Positions 18,438 to 27,714 of a DNA stretch of 64,000 nucleotides are shown here, one piece after another. Both the position numbers and the translations under genes were made by a program. Source of the stretch: CAZVWJ01 sp964631325 (GTDB lineage Bacteria; T1Sed10-126); NCBI GenBank assembly GCA_964631325.1, contig CAZVWJ010000001.1:62001-126000 (forward strand). Direction: 5' to 3'. The notes below the pieces were generated by a model. That model was not told where the DNA came from. It saw nothing but the letters and a program-made list of their open reading frames with translations, and did no database searches. Position 1 is the stretch's first letter; each line of letters starts with the position of its first letter.

Positions 18438-19490
18438 TTAAACAGTCCCAAATAACCTATCACCGGCATCGCCCAGGCCGGGAATTATATAACCGTCATC
18501 GTTTAATTTTTCATCAACCGAGGCGGTATAAATTGAAACATCGGGGTGGGCCTCTCGCACTGCTTTTACTCCTGCAGGGGCAGCAACCAGGCAGAGAAAC
18601 CTGATGTCCGAGGTGAATCCTTTCTCTTTCAACAGGCTGATTGCCTTGACAGCGGTTCCCCCGGTGGCCAGCATTGGATCCAGCAATAAAACGATACAAT
18701 TATCAAGATTTTCTGGTACTTTCAGATAATACTCCACCGGCTCAAGCGTCTCCTCCTGCCGGTAAAGCCCAACGTGACCAACTTTTGCAGTGGGCACCAG
18801 CTCCAGGATCGGATCCACCATCCCCAGACCGGCCCGGAGAATAGGAACCAGCAAAATTCTCTGCAGAAGTTCTTTACCCCGTGCTTCAGCCAGCGGAGTT
18901 TCAACGACCTCCCGGTCAGTGGGACAACTCCCGGTGGCTTCATAGAACATTAAGCCGGTTAATTCACCAATTAATTCCCGAAATTCTTTCTTAGTTGTAG
19001 CTTTATCGCGAAGCTGGGTCAGCTTGGTCTGAACCAGCGGATGGTGGATTACTTTCAGTGGGGGATTGTCAATCTTATTTATGCGGCGGCTGTGGCGACC
19101 ACCGTCAAAATCAGTCTCTATGAACGCGTCTACAACTTTTTTGGCCTGTTTCGAAGAAATTTCTCGGCCACCAAAAGTTAAACAATTAATATTGTTATGG
19201 GTCCGGGCCAGACTAGCTGCTTCGGGAGTTAAACATCGACCGGCGCGGATACCCCGGTGACGATTGGCCGTTATTGCCATTCCTACTCCACTCCCACAAA
19301 CCAGGATTCCCCGAGCCTCTTCAGCCGCTTGCAAATACTCCACAGCCCGGTGAGCAAAATCCGGATAATCACAAGTCTCCGGAGAATCGGTCCCGACATC
19401 CCGAACTTCAAACCCCTTTTGCCGCAAATAATTTTTAACCTTTTCTTTTTCTTCATATCCAGCGTGATCAGAACCAACGACAAATTTCAT
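18438..19490 (-). CDS. RpiB-Upp fusion: ribose-5-phosphate isomerase B + uracil phosphoribosyltransferase
   Basis: One 350-residue frame joins two enzymes that are normally separate. Residues 1-140 are RpiB: GSDHAGYEEKEKVKNYL, active Cys65 in VCGSGVGMAI, and ARTHNNINCLTFGGR. Residues 144-350 are uracil phosphoribosyltransferase: KVIHHPLVQTKLTQLRD, the PRPP loop LLDPMLATGGTA, and the C-terminal uracil-binding GDAGDRLFGT. RpiB interconverts ribose-5-P and ribulose-5-P; Upp makes UMP from uracil and PRPP, which derives from ribose-5-P. In Bacillus the two genes lie in the same neighbourhood between tsaC and atp, so the fusion is probably a local deletion product. Confidence 0.93.
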   Translation of the reverse strand: MKFVVGSDHAGYEEKEKVKNYLRQKGFEVRDVGTDSPETCDYPDFAHRAVEYLQAAEEARGILVCGSGVGMAITANRHRGIRAGRCLTPEAASLARTHNNINCLTFGGREISSKQAKKVVDAFIETDFDGGRHSRRINKIDNPPLKVIHHPLVQTKLTQLRDKATTKKEFRELIGELTGLMFYEATGSCPTDREVVETPLAEARGKELLQRILLVPILRAGLGMVDPILELVPTAKVGHVGLYRQEETLEPVEYYLKVPENLDNCIVLLLDPMLATGGTAVKAISLLKEKGFTSDIRFLCLVAAPAGVKAVREAHPDVSIYTASVDEKLNDDGYIIPGLGDAGDRLFGTV

Positions 19491-19550
19491 AATTTCACCT
19501 CAAAAGGATTATACCTGAATCAAATAATAATTTGAATCCCGCTAACCCGA

Positions 19551-20003
19551 TTACCCGCGGATAATTTTTTGCTTCAATGTTTGAAGCGCCGGTTTAAGTT
19601 GTTGAAATAACTTTCTGTACTGACTTAAATCATGACCGTAAGGATCAGAAAGATTCAGTTCAGAATCAATGTATTCATTTAAGGTAAATACGTCTACTTC
19701 CCGACCGGCAAATTGGTTCAGCAAGTGCTGCTTGTGGCTTTGCGTCATTCCAAGAAATAGATCGTCCGATTCAGGAAATATTTCTGCGACTGGCTTTGAG
19801 TGGTGATTTTTTATTCCATCAATTCCGGCCTCAGTAAGAATCTTCACGGTATTTTCCGAAGCCGGCGACCCCGAGGAAGCCATAATTCCCGCCGAATCAA
19901 CTTTTATTTCATCCTTTTCAGCTTCAGAAATCATTGAACGAAAAAGATACTCCGCCATCGGACTCCGACAGGTATTTCCCGTACAGACAAAAATAACTCT
20001 CAT
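19551..20003 (-). CDS. ywlE: Low-molecular-weight phosphatase, YwlE-like arginine phosphatase
   Basis: The N-terminal P-loop VCTGNTCRSPMAE matches LMW phosphatases. The Thr in GNT is the residue that in Bacillus YwlE gives phosphoarginine specificity, so it is probably a protein arginine phosphatase. The C-terminal DPYG motif (LSDPYGHDLSQY) supplies the general acid. At 150 residues it is complete. It lies between tsaC and rpiB as in Bacillus. Confidence 0.85.
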   Translation of the reverse strand: MRVIFVCTGNTCRSPMAEYLFRSMISEAEKDEIKVDSAGIMASSGSPASENTVKILTEAGIDGIKNHHSKPVAEIFPESDDLFLGMTQSHKQHLLNQFAGREVDVFTLNEYIDSELNLSDPYGHDLSQYRKLFQQLKPALQTLKQKIIRG

Positions 20004-20038
20004 AAACCTTACTCCTCGTTGGATTGAGTTTAGTTTGG

Positions 20039-20629
20039 CTATTTCTCGGGTAATTCAGCGAGATCTATCTCACCCTCGCGATGAATCTTCCAATTTCCGC
20101 TTTCTTCATTCAATTCTGCTACCGTGGAAGGGGCGCCGGAACCTTCTTTTCCCCCGAGAATAAAGTTTACTTCCCGGAGCAAAAATCCTGAAATTTCATC
20201 TTCTGCGGTCGGGGCGGGCTCACCGGAAATGTTTGCACTCGTTCCAACCAGGGGACCACACTCTGCAATTAATTCAAGCAGGGGCTGAAAGTCCGGCTGG
20301 CGGAGGGCAATTTTTCCGTCAGCTATTAACCGCTCATCTAATTCCCCGGGCTCTTTTGCCCCCAGAATCAAGGTCAAGTTACCGGGCCAGAACTGTTCTA
20401 TGGCCATCTTTTCTAATTTTTCGGTCCGAGCTAAATTCAAAACCTGCTTTCGAGTCACCAATACCGGGACCGGATTGGTCTCCTTTCGTCCCTTGATTTG
20501 ATAGACATTATTAATCGCCTCAACGCTGTCAATTGAGCAACCGATTCCATACACAGTATCAGTGGGAAATATAAATACTTTTCCCTCTTTTATCTGTTTT
20601 ATTACCTGCTTATTCTCCCACTTTTTCAA
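20039..20629 (-). CDS. tsaC: L-threonylcarbamoyladenylate synthase TsaC
   Basis: Makes threonylcarbamoyl-AMP for the t6A37 tRNA modification. YrdC/Sua5 core features are FPTDTVYGIGC, QIKGRKETNPVPVLV (substrate Lys and Arg) and GTSANISGEPAPT. At 196 residues it lacks the Sua5 C-terminal domain. MtaB, which acts on the same t6A base, is encoded further along the window at 30.1-31.4 kb. Confidence 0.92.
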   Translation of the reverse strand: MKKWENKQVIKQIKEGKVFIFPTDTVYGIGCSIDSVEAINNVYQIKGRKETNPVPVLVTRKQVLNLARTEKLEKMAIEQFWPGNLTLILGAKEPGELDERLIADGKIALRQPDFQPLLELIAECGPLVGTSANISGEPAPTAEDEISGFLLREVNFILGGKEGSGAPSTVAELNEESGNWKIHREGEIDLAELPEK

Positions 20630-20654
20630 ACTCTTTACTCCTTCCTGCCGTCAA

Positions 20655-21476
20655 TTACAAATTTTCCGCTTCCTGAAGTTCCAATCCTAATTTATACAGC
20701 TCACTTTTGGGCTGCGAGGAAAATTTAGCGCTAATTTTTGCAGCGTCACTGAGTTTTAATCCCTTTCGCAATAAATCTCGCAGATATTCTTCTGGTTCCA
20801 CTGTTTCTTCCGGACCGGGATGGATAAGCACGGTGAATTCGCCCCGTGGGTCTTTTTCCTCCCATCTTTCAATTAGCTCATTTATAGGAGCGCGGCTGTA
20901 TTCTTCGAATTTTTTTGTCATCTCTCTTCCCAGAAAAACCAACCGGTTCCCGAGCAAATTTCCGACCAGCCGGAGGGTGGCAACAATCCTGTTGGGACTT
21001 TCAAAAAAAATCGTCGTACCCGAAAAATATTTAACGGAAAGCAGAACATCCCTTTTAGCCTTACTTTTCTTTGGAATAAATCCCAGAGAAATAAACTGAT
21101 CGCTGGGAAAACCGCTAACACTAAGTGCCGTTATCGGAGCACTCGGTCCGGGAATAGGGCACACTTTCAGGTCAGCCCGGTGGACAGCTTCTAACAAATT
21201 ATAACCGGGGTCCGCCACCTGGGGAGTTCCCGCGTCACTCAGCAAAGCCAGATCACGACCGCGCTTCAATTTTTCAACAATTTGCTCAGTTTTAGCCGCC
21301 TCCACTTCATCGTAATAACTGGTCATTGGCTTTTTGGGGAGATCAAGTAAATCCCTTAGTTTACCTGCCTCCCGGGTATCCTCCACGACCCACTCGTCAC
21401 AGTCGGCCAACACGTCAAGAGCCCGGCGAGTAATGTCCCGTTTATTTCCCAGCGGCGTCGCCACTACGTATAACAA
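20655..21476 (-). CDS. rsmI: 16S rRNA 2'-O-methyltransferase RsmI
   Basis: Methylates the ribose of C1402 in 16S rRNA. N-terminal LYVVATPLGNKRDITRRAL, then VEDTRE and LLSDAGTPQVADPGYNLL and IPGPSAPITALSVSGFP all match RsmI. The 273-residue length is normal. It starts 3 nt from the end of the TPR gene stop on the same strand. Confidence 0.95.
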   Translation of the reverse strand: MLYVVATPLGNKRDITRRALDVLADCDEWVVEDTREAGKLRDLLDLPKKPMTSYYDEVEAAKTEQIVEKLKRGRDLALLSDAGTPQVADPGYNLLEAVHRADLKVCPIPGPSAPITALSVSGFPSDQFISLGFIPKKSKAKRDVLLSVKYFSGTTIFFESPNRIVATLRLVGNLLGNRLVFLGREMTKKFEEYSRAPINELIERWEEKDPRGEFTVLIHPGPEETVEPEEYLRDLLRKGLKLSDAAKISAKFSSQPKSELYKLGLELQEAENL

Positions 21477-21478
21477 AC

Positions 21479-24040
21479 CTAACCATTCCCCAGCTTTTCT
21501 ACCCGCTGAGCCACATCACGAAACTCAACGTCGGAAGCCAGTATTTTTCGATAGTGTTGAAGAGCTTCGCCGGGCCGGTTATCTCCTTCCGCCGCCCGAC
21601 CCAGCCAGTAATGAAGAGAATGACGATTACCCTGCGGCAATTCGGGATTATCCGGATCTACCGCTGACAGTTTTGAGTAAGCCACATCACACAGACCCAT
21701 TTCCACCAGACAACGTCCAATAAAAGAAAGCACCTGGGCTTTGAATTTCTCGCCTCCGTGTTTGATTTCCTGAAAAACAGACAACGCTTCTTCACGTTTA
21801 CCCTGTCGATACAGAGTAACCCCCAGTCTGAATTGTATTTTCGCTCGGGAAAAATGACTGTTTTCCAGGATTACCCGGTAAACCTTTTCGGCCTGTTCTA
21901 ATTTATCCTCGTTTTCATAACGCCGGCCAATTTGCTGGAGTCCTTTTGCCGCTTGAACATTGTCCTGCTGATAGGTAAACACTTCTCGATAACATTCTTC
22001 CGCTTCTTGCCACTTTTCAAGCTGCTGATTAATTCTGCCCATTTTTCCCAGATACAAAAAATCTTCCGGGGAGTCTGAAAGTAACTTTCTGTAATATTTT
22101 AACGCTGTTTCCAGGTCCTCACGGTCTTCGTAAAGTTCTGCCAGACGACGTGTATATTGTTCCCGGTCTTCCTGGCTAAGTTCCCGCGTTATTAGTTCTT
22201 TCAGCAAACTGAGCTCACGGCTTTCCTCGCCCGGCTTTTCAGTTGCAAGCTCAAGTAGAAACTTCAACTGTTCGGTGGATTCTTCTGTAAATTCCAACTC
22301 CCGGTTTTCATCGTAACTGTTTAACAAAAATTCAGAAATCGATTCCGGATCCTGGAGCCCGTTTTCCTCAACAGAACGGGAGATAGTCGCCCGGTGTTCA
22401 GACTGAATATACCCACTTTTTATTCTTCTTATCCACTTTTTGCCCAATTCCCGCCAGTATTCCCAATTTTTTTCTATTGCCGCCAACCTGAGAACTCGCT
22501 GGTAAAGTTTATTTTGATCAGGATTTAATTCTAATAATTTTTTAAACAATTCCAGTGCACGCCCTGTTTCACCATCATTGAGCCAGATTGGGGCAAGAGT
22601 CCGCGCTAATTCGCTCTGGTTGTTCGCAGAGAGTTGCTCCCATTCTTCAAGCAATGAAACGAGTTTCCGGCGCGCGCGTCGAGTCTCCTCCGCTTCCACA
22701 AATAGCTGCCCGAGTTTTAGTTGATGTTCACAAGACAGGGAGACCTGCTTACGTCTTTTCTCCAGGATCCCTCTCAATTCATTATTTTTTTCTTCATTTT
22801 CCAGGACTGTTACCCAGTTGCGAAAAGAAGTTTCAGGCATCCAGACAGGCAAACAAAACAGTCTGTAAATCCACGCAGCAAGTGGCCAGGACCCCTCCCC
22901 TGCTAACAAATCCCCAAGCTTTGCCCCCGCGAGGGTTAAGAAACGGTTTCCATACAAGGGTAAAAATACAAACGCTAAAACCACCACCAGAGCTATGCCG
23001 ACAAATATAAAAATTATTTCAATTAAATTTTGTTGCCACCAGATAGCCCATCTCAAGCCGGTTCGCTTTTTTATCCCCGGAAATTTTCTGTCCAGGTTCT
23101 TAACAATTTCATTTGCCCGGCGGTAACGCCCCAGTTCATAGTAGATCCGAACAAGTTCCTGCAGCGTTTCCGAATGCGGTTCTCGAGCCAGAAAACGAGA
23201 GCGCGAAAGTGCTTCCTTTGCCTGGTTTAGCCTCCCCCTCCGAAGTAACTGTTCTCCCCTGTAAAAATACAACCGGCCCAGATAAGGTGCCACTCGCGTT
23301 TTGTATTTTTTCTGATTAAAAAATTTTCTTCCGCGCGCTAATAATTTTTTTACCGTTTCAGAAGGAGTATCCGCAGAAACCTGCTGGCTCTGTTCAACCC
23401 AGTTTTGAAATTTCTGCCGTTTTCTTAGCTGAGTATAAAGCTGCTGGAATTTATCAGCCTTCCCGTATTCCTCCTGTCGATTTTGGAGTAATGAAATTGA
23501 GGCCTGCAGTCGGCCTCGCTCGGCTAATTTCCGAACTTCTTTGAGCAGAGAATTAAGCACTGCTTTGCGCCGCACTCTTTTTTTACGCATGTAGCCCGAA
23601 CGAGCTCGCTGAATCCACCCGTTAATATTTTGTTTAACCGTTTCCTGCTCGGTCAAATTCCGGGCTTTTTTTAAATAATTCAAAGCCCGTCGGAATTCCT
23701 CAACTTGGTACGCCAGAATACCCGCGTATCTATAGACCTCTTCGGGCCGGTAATGTTTCAACTCTTCGGGAGGCTGATCGGCAAGCCGGGAATAATATTT
23801 GAAACTTTGCTGCTTGGCTCCCCGCTTTTCTGCAATCCTTGTCAGGTAATCGAGAGCTCTCTCATCCCGGGGAGTTGAATTTAATACTGATTTAAAGACC
23901 TTTTCCGCCTGTTTTAATTTTCCCTGATTAAAAAGCTTAACTCCAGTATCAATACTGGCAGGCCGGGCAGCATGGACTCCACCCAAGATAATTCCAACCA
24001 AAACTATTCCAAAAATACAATTAACTCTCCAGGATTTCAA
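21479..24040 (-). CDS. Large TPR-repeat membrane protein
   Basis: About 853 residues of tetratricopeptide-like helices with no enzymatic domain visible. A hydrophobic N-terminus (CIFGIVLVGIILGG) suggests a signal or anchor. A second hydrophobic span lies in the middle (IEIIFIFVGIALVVVLAFVF). Clear TPR units include LEQAEKVYRVILENSHFSRA and GEALQHYRKILASD. I use a TTG start at 24040, preceded by AGGAGGT. A longer frame from 24094 would run deep into the upstream gene. Role unknown; scaffolding or envelope assembly is a guess. Co-transcribed with rsmI and the ImuB-like gene. Confidence 0.8.
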   Translation of the reverse strand: MKSWRVNCIFGIVLVGIILGGVHAARPASIDTGVKLFNQGKLKQAEKVFKSVLNSTPRDERALDYLTRIAEKRGAKQQSFKYYSRLADQPPEELKHYRPEEVYRYAGILAYQVEEFRRALNYLKKARNLTEQETVKQNINGWIQRARSGYMRKKRVRRKAVLNSLLKEVRKLAERGRLQASISLLQNRQEEYGKADKFQQLYTQLRKRQKFQNWVEQSQQVSADTPSETVKKLLARGRKFFNQKKYKTRVAPYLGRLYFYRGEQLLRRGRLNQAKEALSRSRFLAREPHSETLQELVRIYYELGRYRRANEIVKNLDRKFPGIKKRTGLRWAIWWQQNLIEIIFIFVGIALVVVLAFVFLPLYGNRFLTLAGAKLGDLLAGEGSWPLAAWIYRLFCLPVWMPETSFRNWVTVLENEEKNNELRGILEKRRKQVSLSCEHQLKLGQLFVEAEETRRARRKLVSLLEEWEQLSANNQSELARTLAPIWLNDGETGRALELFKKLLELNPDQNKLYQRVLRLAAIEKNWEYWRELGKKWIRRIKSGYIQSEHRATISRSVEENGLQDPESISEFLLNSYDENRELEFTEESTEQLKFLLELATEKPGEESRELSLLKELITRELSQEDREQYTRRLAELYEDREDLETALKYYRKLLSDSPEDFLYLGKMGRINQQLEKWQEAEECYREVFTYQQDNVQAAKGLQQIGRRYENEDKLEQAEKVYRVILENSHFSRAKIQFRLGVTLYRQGKREEALSVFQEIKHGGEKFKAQVLSFIGRCLVEMGLCDVAYSKLSAVDPDNPELPQGNRHSLHYWLGRAAEGDNRPGEALQHYRKILASDVEFRDVAQRVEKLGNG

Positions 24041-25061
24041 AATCGGCAGGTACCTCCTGGGTTTTCTGATGATAATTCTCCATGTCAGCCACAATCACAT
24101 CCGCTTCTACTGCCGCTGTTCGAACCGGTTTGGTGAGAGCTACGTCCGCGGTCATCTTCCGGAGAGCAAACTCAAATAGTTCCCGGTCACCCGTAGGAGA
24201 GCTAAAAATATGCGAACGCATTAAATTTCCCTCCCGTTCAAACTGCAACCTAACCCGGAGCCGGTAAGCAAGACTAACGGTGTCTCGGAGCCGCTTCTGA
24301 ATCCGCTTCAAAACAGACCCTAATTCTTTACAGATTTTCTCTTTCTCATTTCCTATTTCAGGTTCCAGGGAAATTTCTTGACTCAGCGAGCGGGGTCGAG
24401 AAAATACGCTCAGGGGCCGAGGGTCTTTATGGTCGAATAATATGTGCAAAATACGGCTCTGCTTACCAAACAGTTTCCGCCGTTCTGTTTCCTTTAGATA
24501 ATATAATTCCCCCATCTGCTTCAAACCATTTTTTCTTAGAGTTTCCATAAATTGCTTCCCCAGCCCCCACATCTCATCCCGTTGAACGGACTGGATCGCC
24601 TCCTCGTATTGATCCGGTTCAACCCGCTCAAATTCAGCCGAACCCTGACGGGCGGAAATAATCCGGGCCAGCCACCCGGTTTCAGCGGCGCACCCGCACA
24701 GCGGATACTCAAAATTTTGCTGGCTTTCAAACCAATCTTCAGCTTTTTCAGCCGCTTCCACTTCAACAAAGATTTCTCCCAGCTCAAGATTTTCCACAAG
24801 TGGACTTAAGTCCTGGACTAATTCTCTGAATCGCTGATTTTCATCCGCGAATTTTTGCAGCTCAAACCGACAAATATTTACTTCATCCGGAATATCCACT
24901 GTCTCCACTAATTTTCCAGCTTCAAGACCCAGCTCCCGGGCTTCCGGGCTGACCGACACCACGCGGCTTTCATCCTGAACCACTACGGGGTCACCACGGA
25001 GTCCGTTTACTATCTGAAAAACTTTTGCCGGAAAATCCGGTATCCTCAAATGGGCAATCAT
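24021..25061 (-). CDS. Y-family DNA polymerase homologue, ImuB-like, probably inactive
   Basis: Shows the outline of Y-family polymerases: an N-terminal palm, a helix-hairpin region (MWGLGKQFMETLRKNGLKQM) and a C-terminal little-finger region (RPRSLSQEISLEPE). The metal-binding acidic residues are not where expected. The first motif reads IAHLRIPDFPAKV instead of HiDmDxFYA, and the second region has GEIFVEVEA without the paired Asp-Glu. This resembles ImuB, a non-catalytic mutasome subunit. No imuA or dnaE2 is nearby. The ATG at 25061 has GAGGTG upstream. The end overlaps the TPR gene. Confidence 0.7.
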   Translation of the reverse strand: MIAHLRIPDFPAKVFQIVNGLRGDPVVVQDESRVVSVSPEARELGLEAGKLVETVDIPDEVNICRFELQKFADENQRFRELVQDLSPLVENLELGEIFVEVEAAEKAEDWFESQQNFEYPLCGCAAETGWLARIISARQGSAEFERVEPDQYEEAIQSVQRDEMWGLGKQFMETLRKNGLKQMGELYYLKETERRKLFGKQSRILHILFDHKDPRPLSVFSRPRSLSQEISLEPEIGNEKEKICKELGSVLKRIQKRLRDTVSLAYRLRVRLQFEREGNLMRSHIFSSPTGDRELFEFALRKMTADVALTKPVRTAAVEADVIVADMENYHQKTQEVPADFEILES

Positions 25062-25262
25062 TGGTTCTCTCACACCTCGCCAGAGTAAACTACTACGTTT
25101 AAAAATAGTATAACAAAATTTTCCCTCAAAAAATCCAAAAACCAGCCCGATTTGATATAATTGGGAATAAGAGATTGAGTAATCAAACAGGCCTCCTTTT
25201 CTTCCACGGCTTGCAGATTAATATATCTTCGTAAATATTTAGCCCGGAAGGCTGTGAGCTTA

Positions 25263-25280
25263 CCCTGCGCATGGACAGGG
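25263..25280. repeat. 18-bp inverted repeat, left copy, before DUF763 gene
   Basis: CCCTGCGCATGGACAGGG is found again in perfect inverted orientation at 26640-26657, so the two copies bracket the DUF763 gene. The 305-base gap 25062-25366 otherwise holds A/T-rich sequence with a TATAAT at about 25154. I see no small gene in it. Confidence 0.5.
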
Positions 25281-25366
25281 AATGAGTTCCACAGGGAGTA
25301 TAATTCGTTGTAATAGGGGGGGCGCTAAACAAATATATATCTTCTATAACTGGAGCTTCGTATTAA

Positions 25367-26464
25367 ATGCGCACTGGTTCTGCCGATTTACCTCTACACG
25401 GTGGCCACTGTCCACCGTGGCTCTTTGAGAAAATGAAAAAACTCAGTGAGGCGATGGTGGAAGTAATCATACTTGAGTTTTCCCGGCCAGAACTACTGTA
25501 CAGATTGTCACAACCCGGTTGGTTTCAGTCACTCGGCTGTGTGCTGGGGTTTGACTGGCATTCCTCCGGCTTAACTACAGTTCTCTGTGGGGCACTAAAA
25601 GAAAGTATAAATCCTCGGACCGGGGAACTTGGTTTATATATTGCCGGCGGCAAAGGAACCACCTCCCGCAAAACTCCCCGGGAACTGGAAAATTACGTAG
25701 CTACTTATGCCCCTTCACTTCCCCTGGAAAATCTGCAAAATTACAGTAAATTAACAGCGAAAATAGACAGTAGTGCTGTCCAAGATCATTACCAACTTTA
25801 TCATCACTGTTTTTTCATCACCCGCGAGGGTGGCTGGGCTGTAATACAACAGGGAATGAACGATCAATCCGGGCGAGCCCGTCGCTATCACTGGTTAAGC
25901 GACGCAGTAAATGACTTCCTGGAAGACCCCCACGCCGGAATCTGTACTGAAAAAAGACACCGGCCCCTCAACCTCGTTGCCTCCTCCAGCCGAGAAAATC
26001 GCGAAATTTCCACTGAACTCGTCGTCAACCCGGCTGAAACTCTCCGGGACTATCAACTTATACTGGACTATTGGGACGAAGAAAAAAACAAACTCAACCT
26101 CCCGGATCGACACGATATTCCGCGGGTAAATCACATGGAACAAGTCTTAGAGCAACTCTACGAAAAACCGCCGGAGGACTATGAAAATTTACTCAGCCGA
26201 AAAGGAATCGGTCCTAAAACTATCCGGGCCCTCTCCATGGTGGCCGAAGTTGTCTGGGGTGCCAAACCCAGCTATCAAGACCCGGCTCGCTATTCTTTCG
26301 CCCACGGCGGCAAAGACGGCTATCCCTATCCGGTAAACGAATCTCGCTACCAGGAAACCATAGAAATCTTAAACACAGCCCTCAAAAAAGCCAGAATTAA
26401 TCGTTCCGAGAAGAAAAAAGCCTTCCAGCGCCTGACAAAACTACAAAAACAATCCAATAATTGA
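25367..26464 (+). CDS. DUF763 protein
   Basis: A 365-residue protein of the DUF763 family, frequent in archaea and thermophilic bacteria. Its N-terminus GSADLPLHGGHCPPWLFEKM is distinctive. Residues 115-170 hold a His-rich stretch (QDHYQLYHHCFF), and near residue 280 is a helix-hairpin-helix-like LLSRKGIGPKTIRALSMVAE followed by YSFAHGGKDGYPYPV. DNA binding or repair is suggested by that motif but not established. It is on the plus strand between two minus-strand blocks and flanked by 18-bp inverted repeats. Confidence 0.88.
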   Translation: MRTGSADLPLHGGHCPPWLFEKMKKLSEAMVEVIILEFSRPELLYRLSQPGWFQSLGCVLGFDWHSSGLTTVLCGALKESINPRTGELGLYIAGGKGTTSRKTPRELENYVATYAPSLPLENLQNYSKLTAKIDSSAVQDHYQLYHHCFFITREGGWAVIQQGMNDQSGRARRYHWLSDAVNDFLEDPHAGICTEKRHRPLNLVASSSRENREISTELVVNPAETLRDYQLILDYWDEEKNKLNLPDRHDIPRVNHMEQVLEQLYEKPPEDYENLLSRKGIGPKTIRALSMVAEVVWGAKPSYQDPARYSFAHGGKDGYPYPVNESRYQETIEILNTALKKARINRSEKKKAFQRLTKLQKQSNN

Positions 26465-26639
26465 TTTTAGTAATCCAACAATTTTAACGTAAAGTTCCTT
26501 TGACCCAGAACACAGAAGCCAAAACATCGGTTATCATCTTTGAGTTCACTGCAAAACCTTTCCCCTTGATGGCGGGAAACGCAAGGGGGGGGGAATCAGA
26601 GCAGTCCCCCTCCTTTTAATAACGCGTACGCGTCACAAG

Positions 26640-26657
26640 CCCTGTCCATGCGCAGGG
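26640..26657. repeat. 18-bp inverted repeat, right copy, after DUF763 gene
   Basis: CCCTGTCCATGCGCAGGG is the exact reverse complement of 25263-25280. It continues into a GCAGGCCCTCTCCC stretch that also occurs, reversed, inside the repeat at 101-202. It therefore belongs to a dispersed repeat family. Confidence 0.5.
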
Positions 26658-26703
26658 CAGGCCCTCTCCCACCGGGGGGGAGGAGAGACTTTTGGCTGGG
26701 GAC

Positions 26704-27501
26704 TCATCTTTTAATTCTTCCTTCCATAACCGTGGTGGGCTTGGCATACAGTTTTTCGGGAATTCGACCCGCCTGATAGCATAACCTGCCTGCCTTAACC
26801 GCTTTCTGTAGCGCCTCAGCCATCATCCCGGGTTTCTCAGCTCGGGCAATTGCACTGCTCACGAGAATACCATCGGCACCAAGTTCCATCGCCCGGGCGG
26901 CATCCGAAGCAGAACCAATTCCGGCATCTACGATTACCGGTTTATCTATCGCCTCCCGGATTATTTTCAGGTTGTCGGAATTACTGATCCCCCGCCCGGA
27001 ACCAATTGGCGCTGCCAGGGGCATCACTACCGGACAGCCAATTTCAACGAGTTTTTTCGCCGTAATAGGATCATCACTGGTATAGGGTAAAACAACAAAA
27101 TCCTCCTCCACCAACTGGCTGGCCGCTTCCAGCAATTCCTCGGTATCCGGATATAATGTTTCCTCATCCCCAATTACCTCTAACTTAATCCAGTTTGTAT
27201 CCAGGGCTTCCCGACCCATCTTGGCCGTCAGTACTGCATCTTTCGCAGTATAACAGCCGGCGGTATTAGGTAAAATTTTGACCCCGAGCCGATCAAGTAA
27301 ATCCATCAGTCCCCCGGTCTGAGCGGTGCCGGAATCTATTCTCCGCAGACCGACAGTGACCATTTCAGCTTCTCCCTGCTTGATAGAATTTTGTAATTTC
27401 TTAAGGTTCGTGTGGCCTCCCGTGCCGATAATCAACCGTGATTCAAAACTCTCTCCCGCTATTTCTAATCTGTCTTCCGATTCAAGCTGTTCTTCAGTCA
27501 T
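26704..27501 (-). CDS. thiG: Thiazole synthase ThiG
   Basis: Builds the thiazole ring of thiamine from deoxyxylulose-5-P, the ThiS thiocarboxylate and dehydroglycine. The (beta/alpha)8 barrel motifs are clear: SRLIIGTGGHTNL, LPNTAGCYTAKDAV (with the Schiff-base Lys region WIKLEVIGD), and PVIVDAGIGSASDAARAMELGADGILVSSAI. Length 265 is normal. It follows thiS by 3 nt. Confidence 0.95.
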   Translation of the reverse strand: MTEEQLESEDRLEIAGESFESRLIIGTGGHTNLKKLQNSIKQGEAEMVTVGLRRIDSGTAQTGGLMDLLDRLGVKILPNTAGCYTAKDAVLTAKMGREALDTNWIKLEVIGDEETLYPDTEELLEAASQLVEEDFVVLPYTSDDPITAKKLVEIGCPVVMPLAAPIGSGRGISNSDNLKIIREAIDKPVIVDAGIGSASDAARAMELGADGILVSSAIARAEKPGMMAEALQKAVKAGRLCYQAGRIPEKLYAKPTTVMEGRIKR

Positions 27502-27504
27502 ATG

Positions 27505-27714
27505 CTAACCTCCCTGGATAGGCTGAACTATTTCTATTTTTTCTCCGCCGCAAAGGTTTGTCCCCGGCCATTCTCCGCGAGGAATCACTTCCCCACCCAC
27601 GGCTACAGCAACATGATTTTTCTTCCCCTCTACTTCCCTGTTTACTAATTCCGCCAGGGAAATAGAAGAAGTAATTTCTTTTTCTTCGCCATTGACTTCC
27701 AATTCTTTGGTCAT
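27505..27714 (-). CDS. thiS: Sulfur carrier protein ThiS
   Basis: Ubiquitin-like sulfur carrier of 69 residues ending in the required Gly-Gly (IVQPIQGG). The segment VAVGGEVIPRGEWP is typical. It overlaps the stop of the thiO-like gene by one base and precedes thiG, giving a thiO-thiS-thiG order. Confidence 0.93.
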   Translation of the reverse strand: MTKELEVNGEEKEITSSISLAELVNREVEGKKNHVAVAVGGEVIPRGEWPGTNLCGGEKIEIVQPIQGG

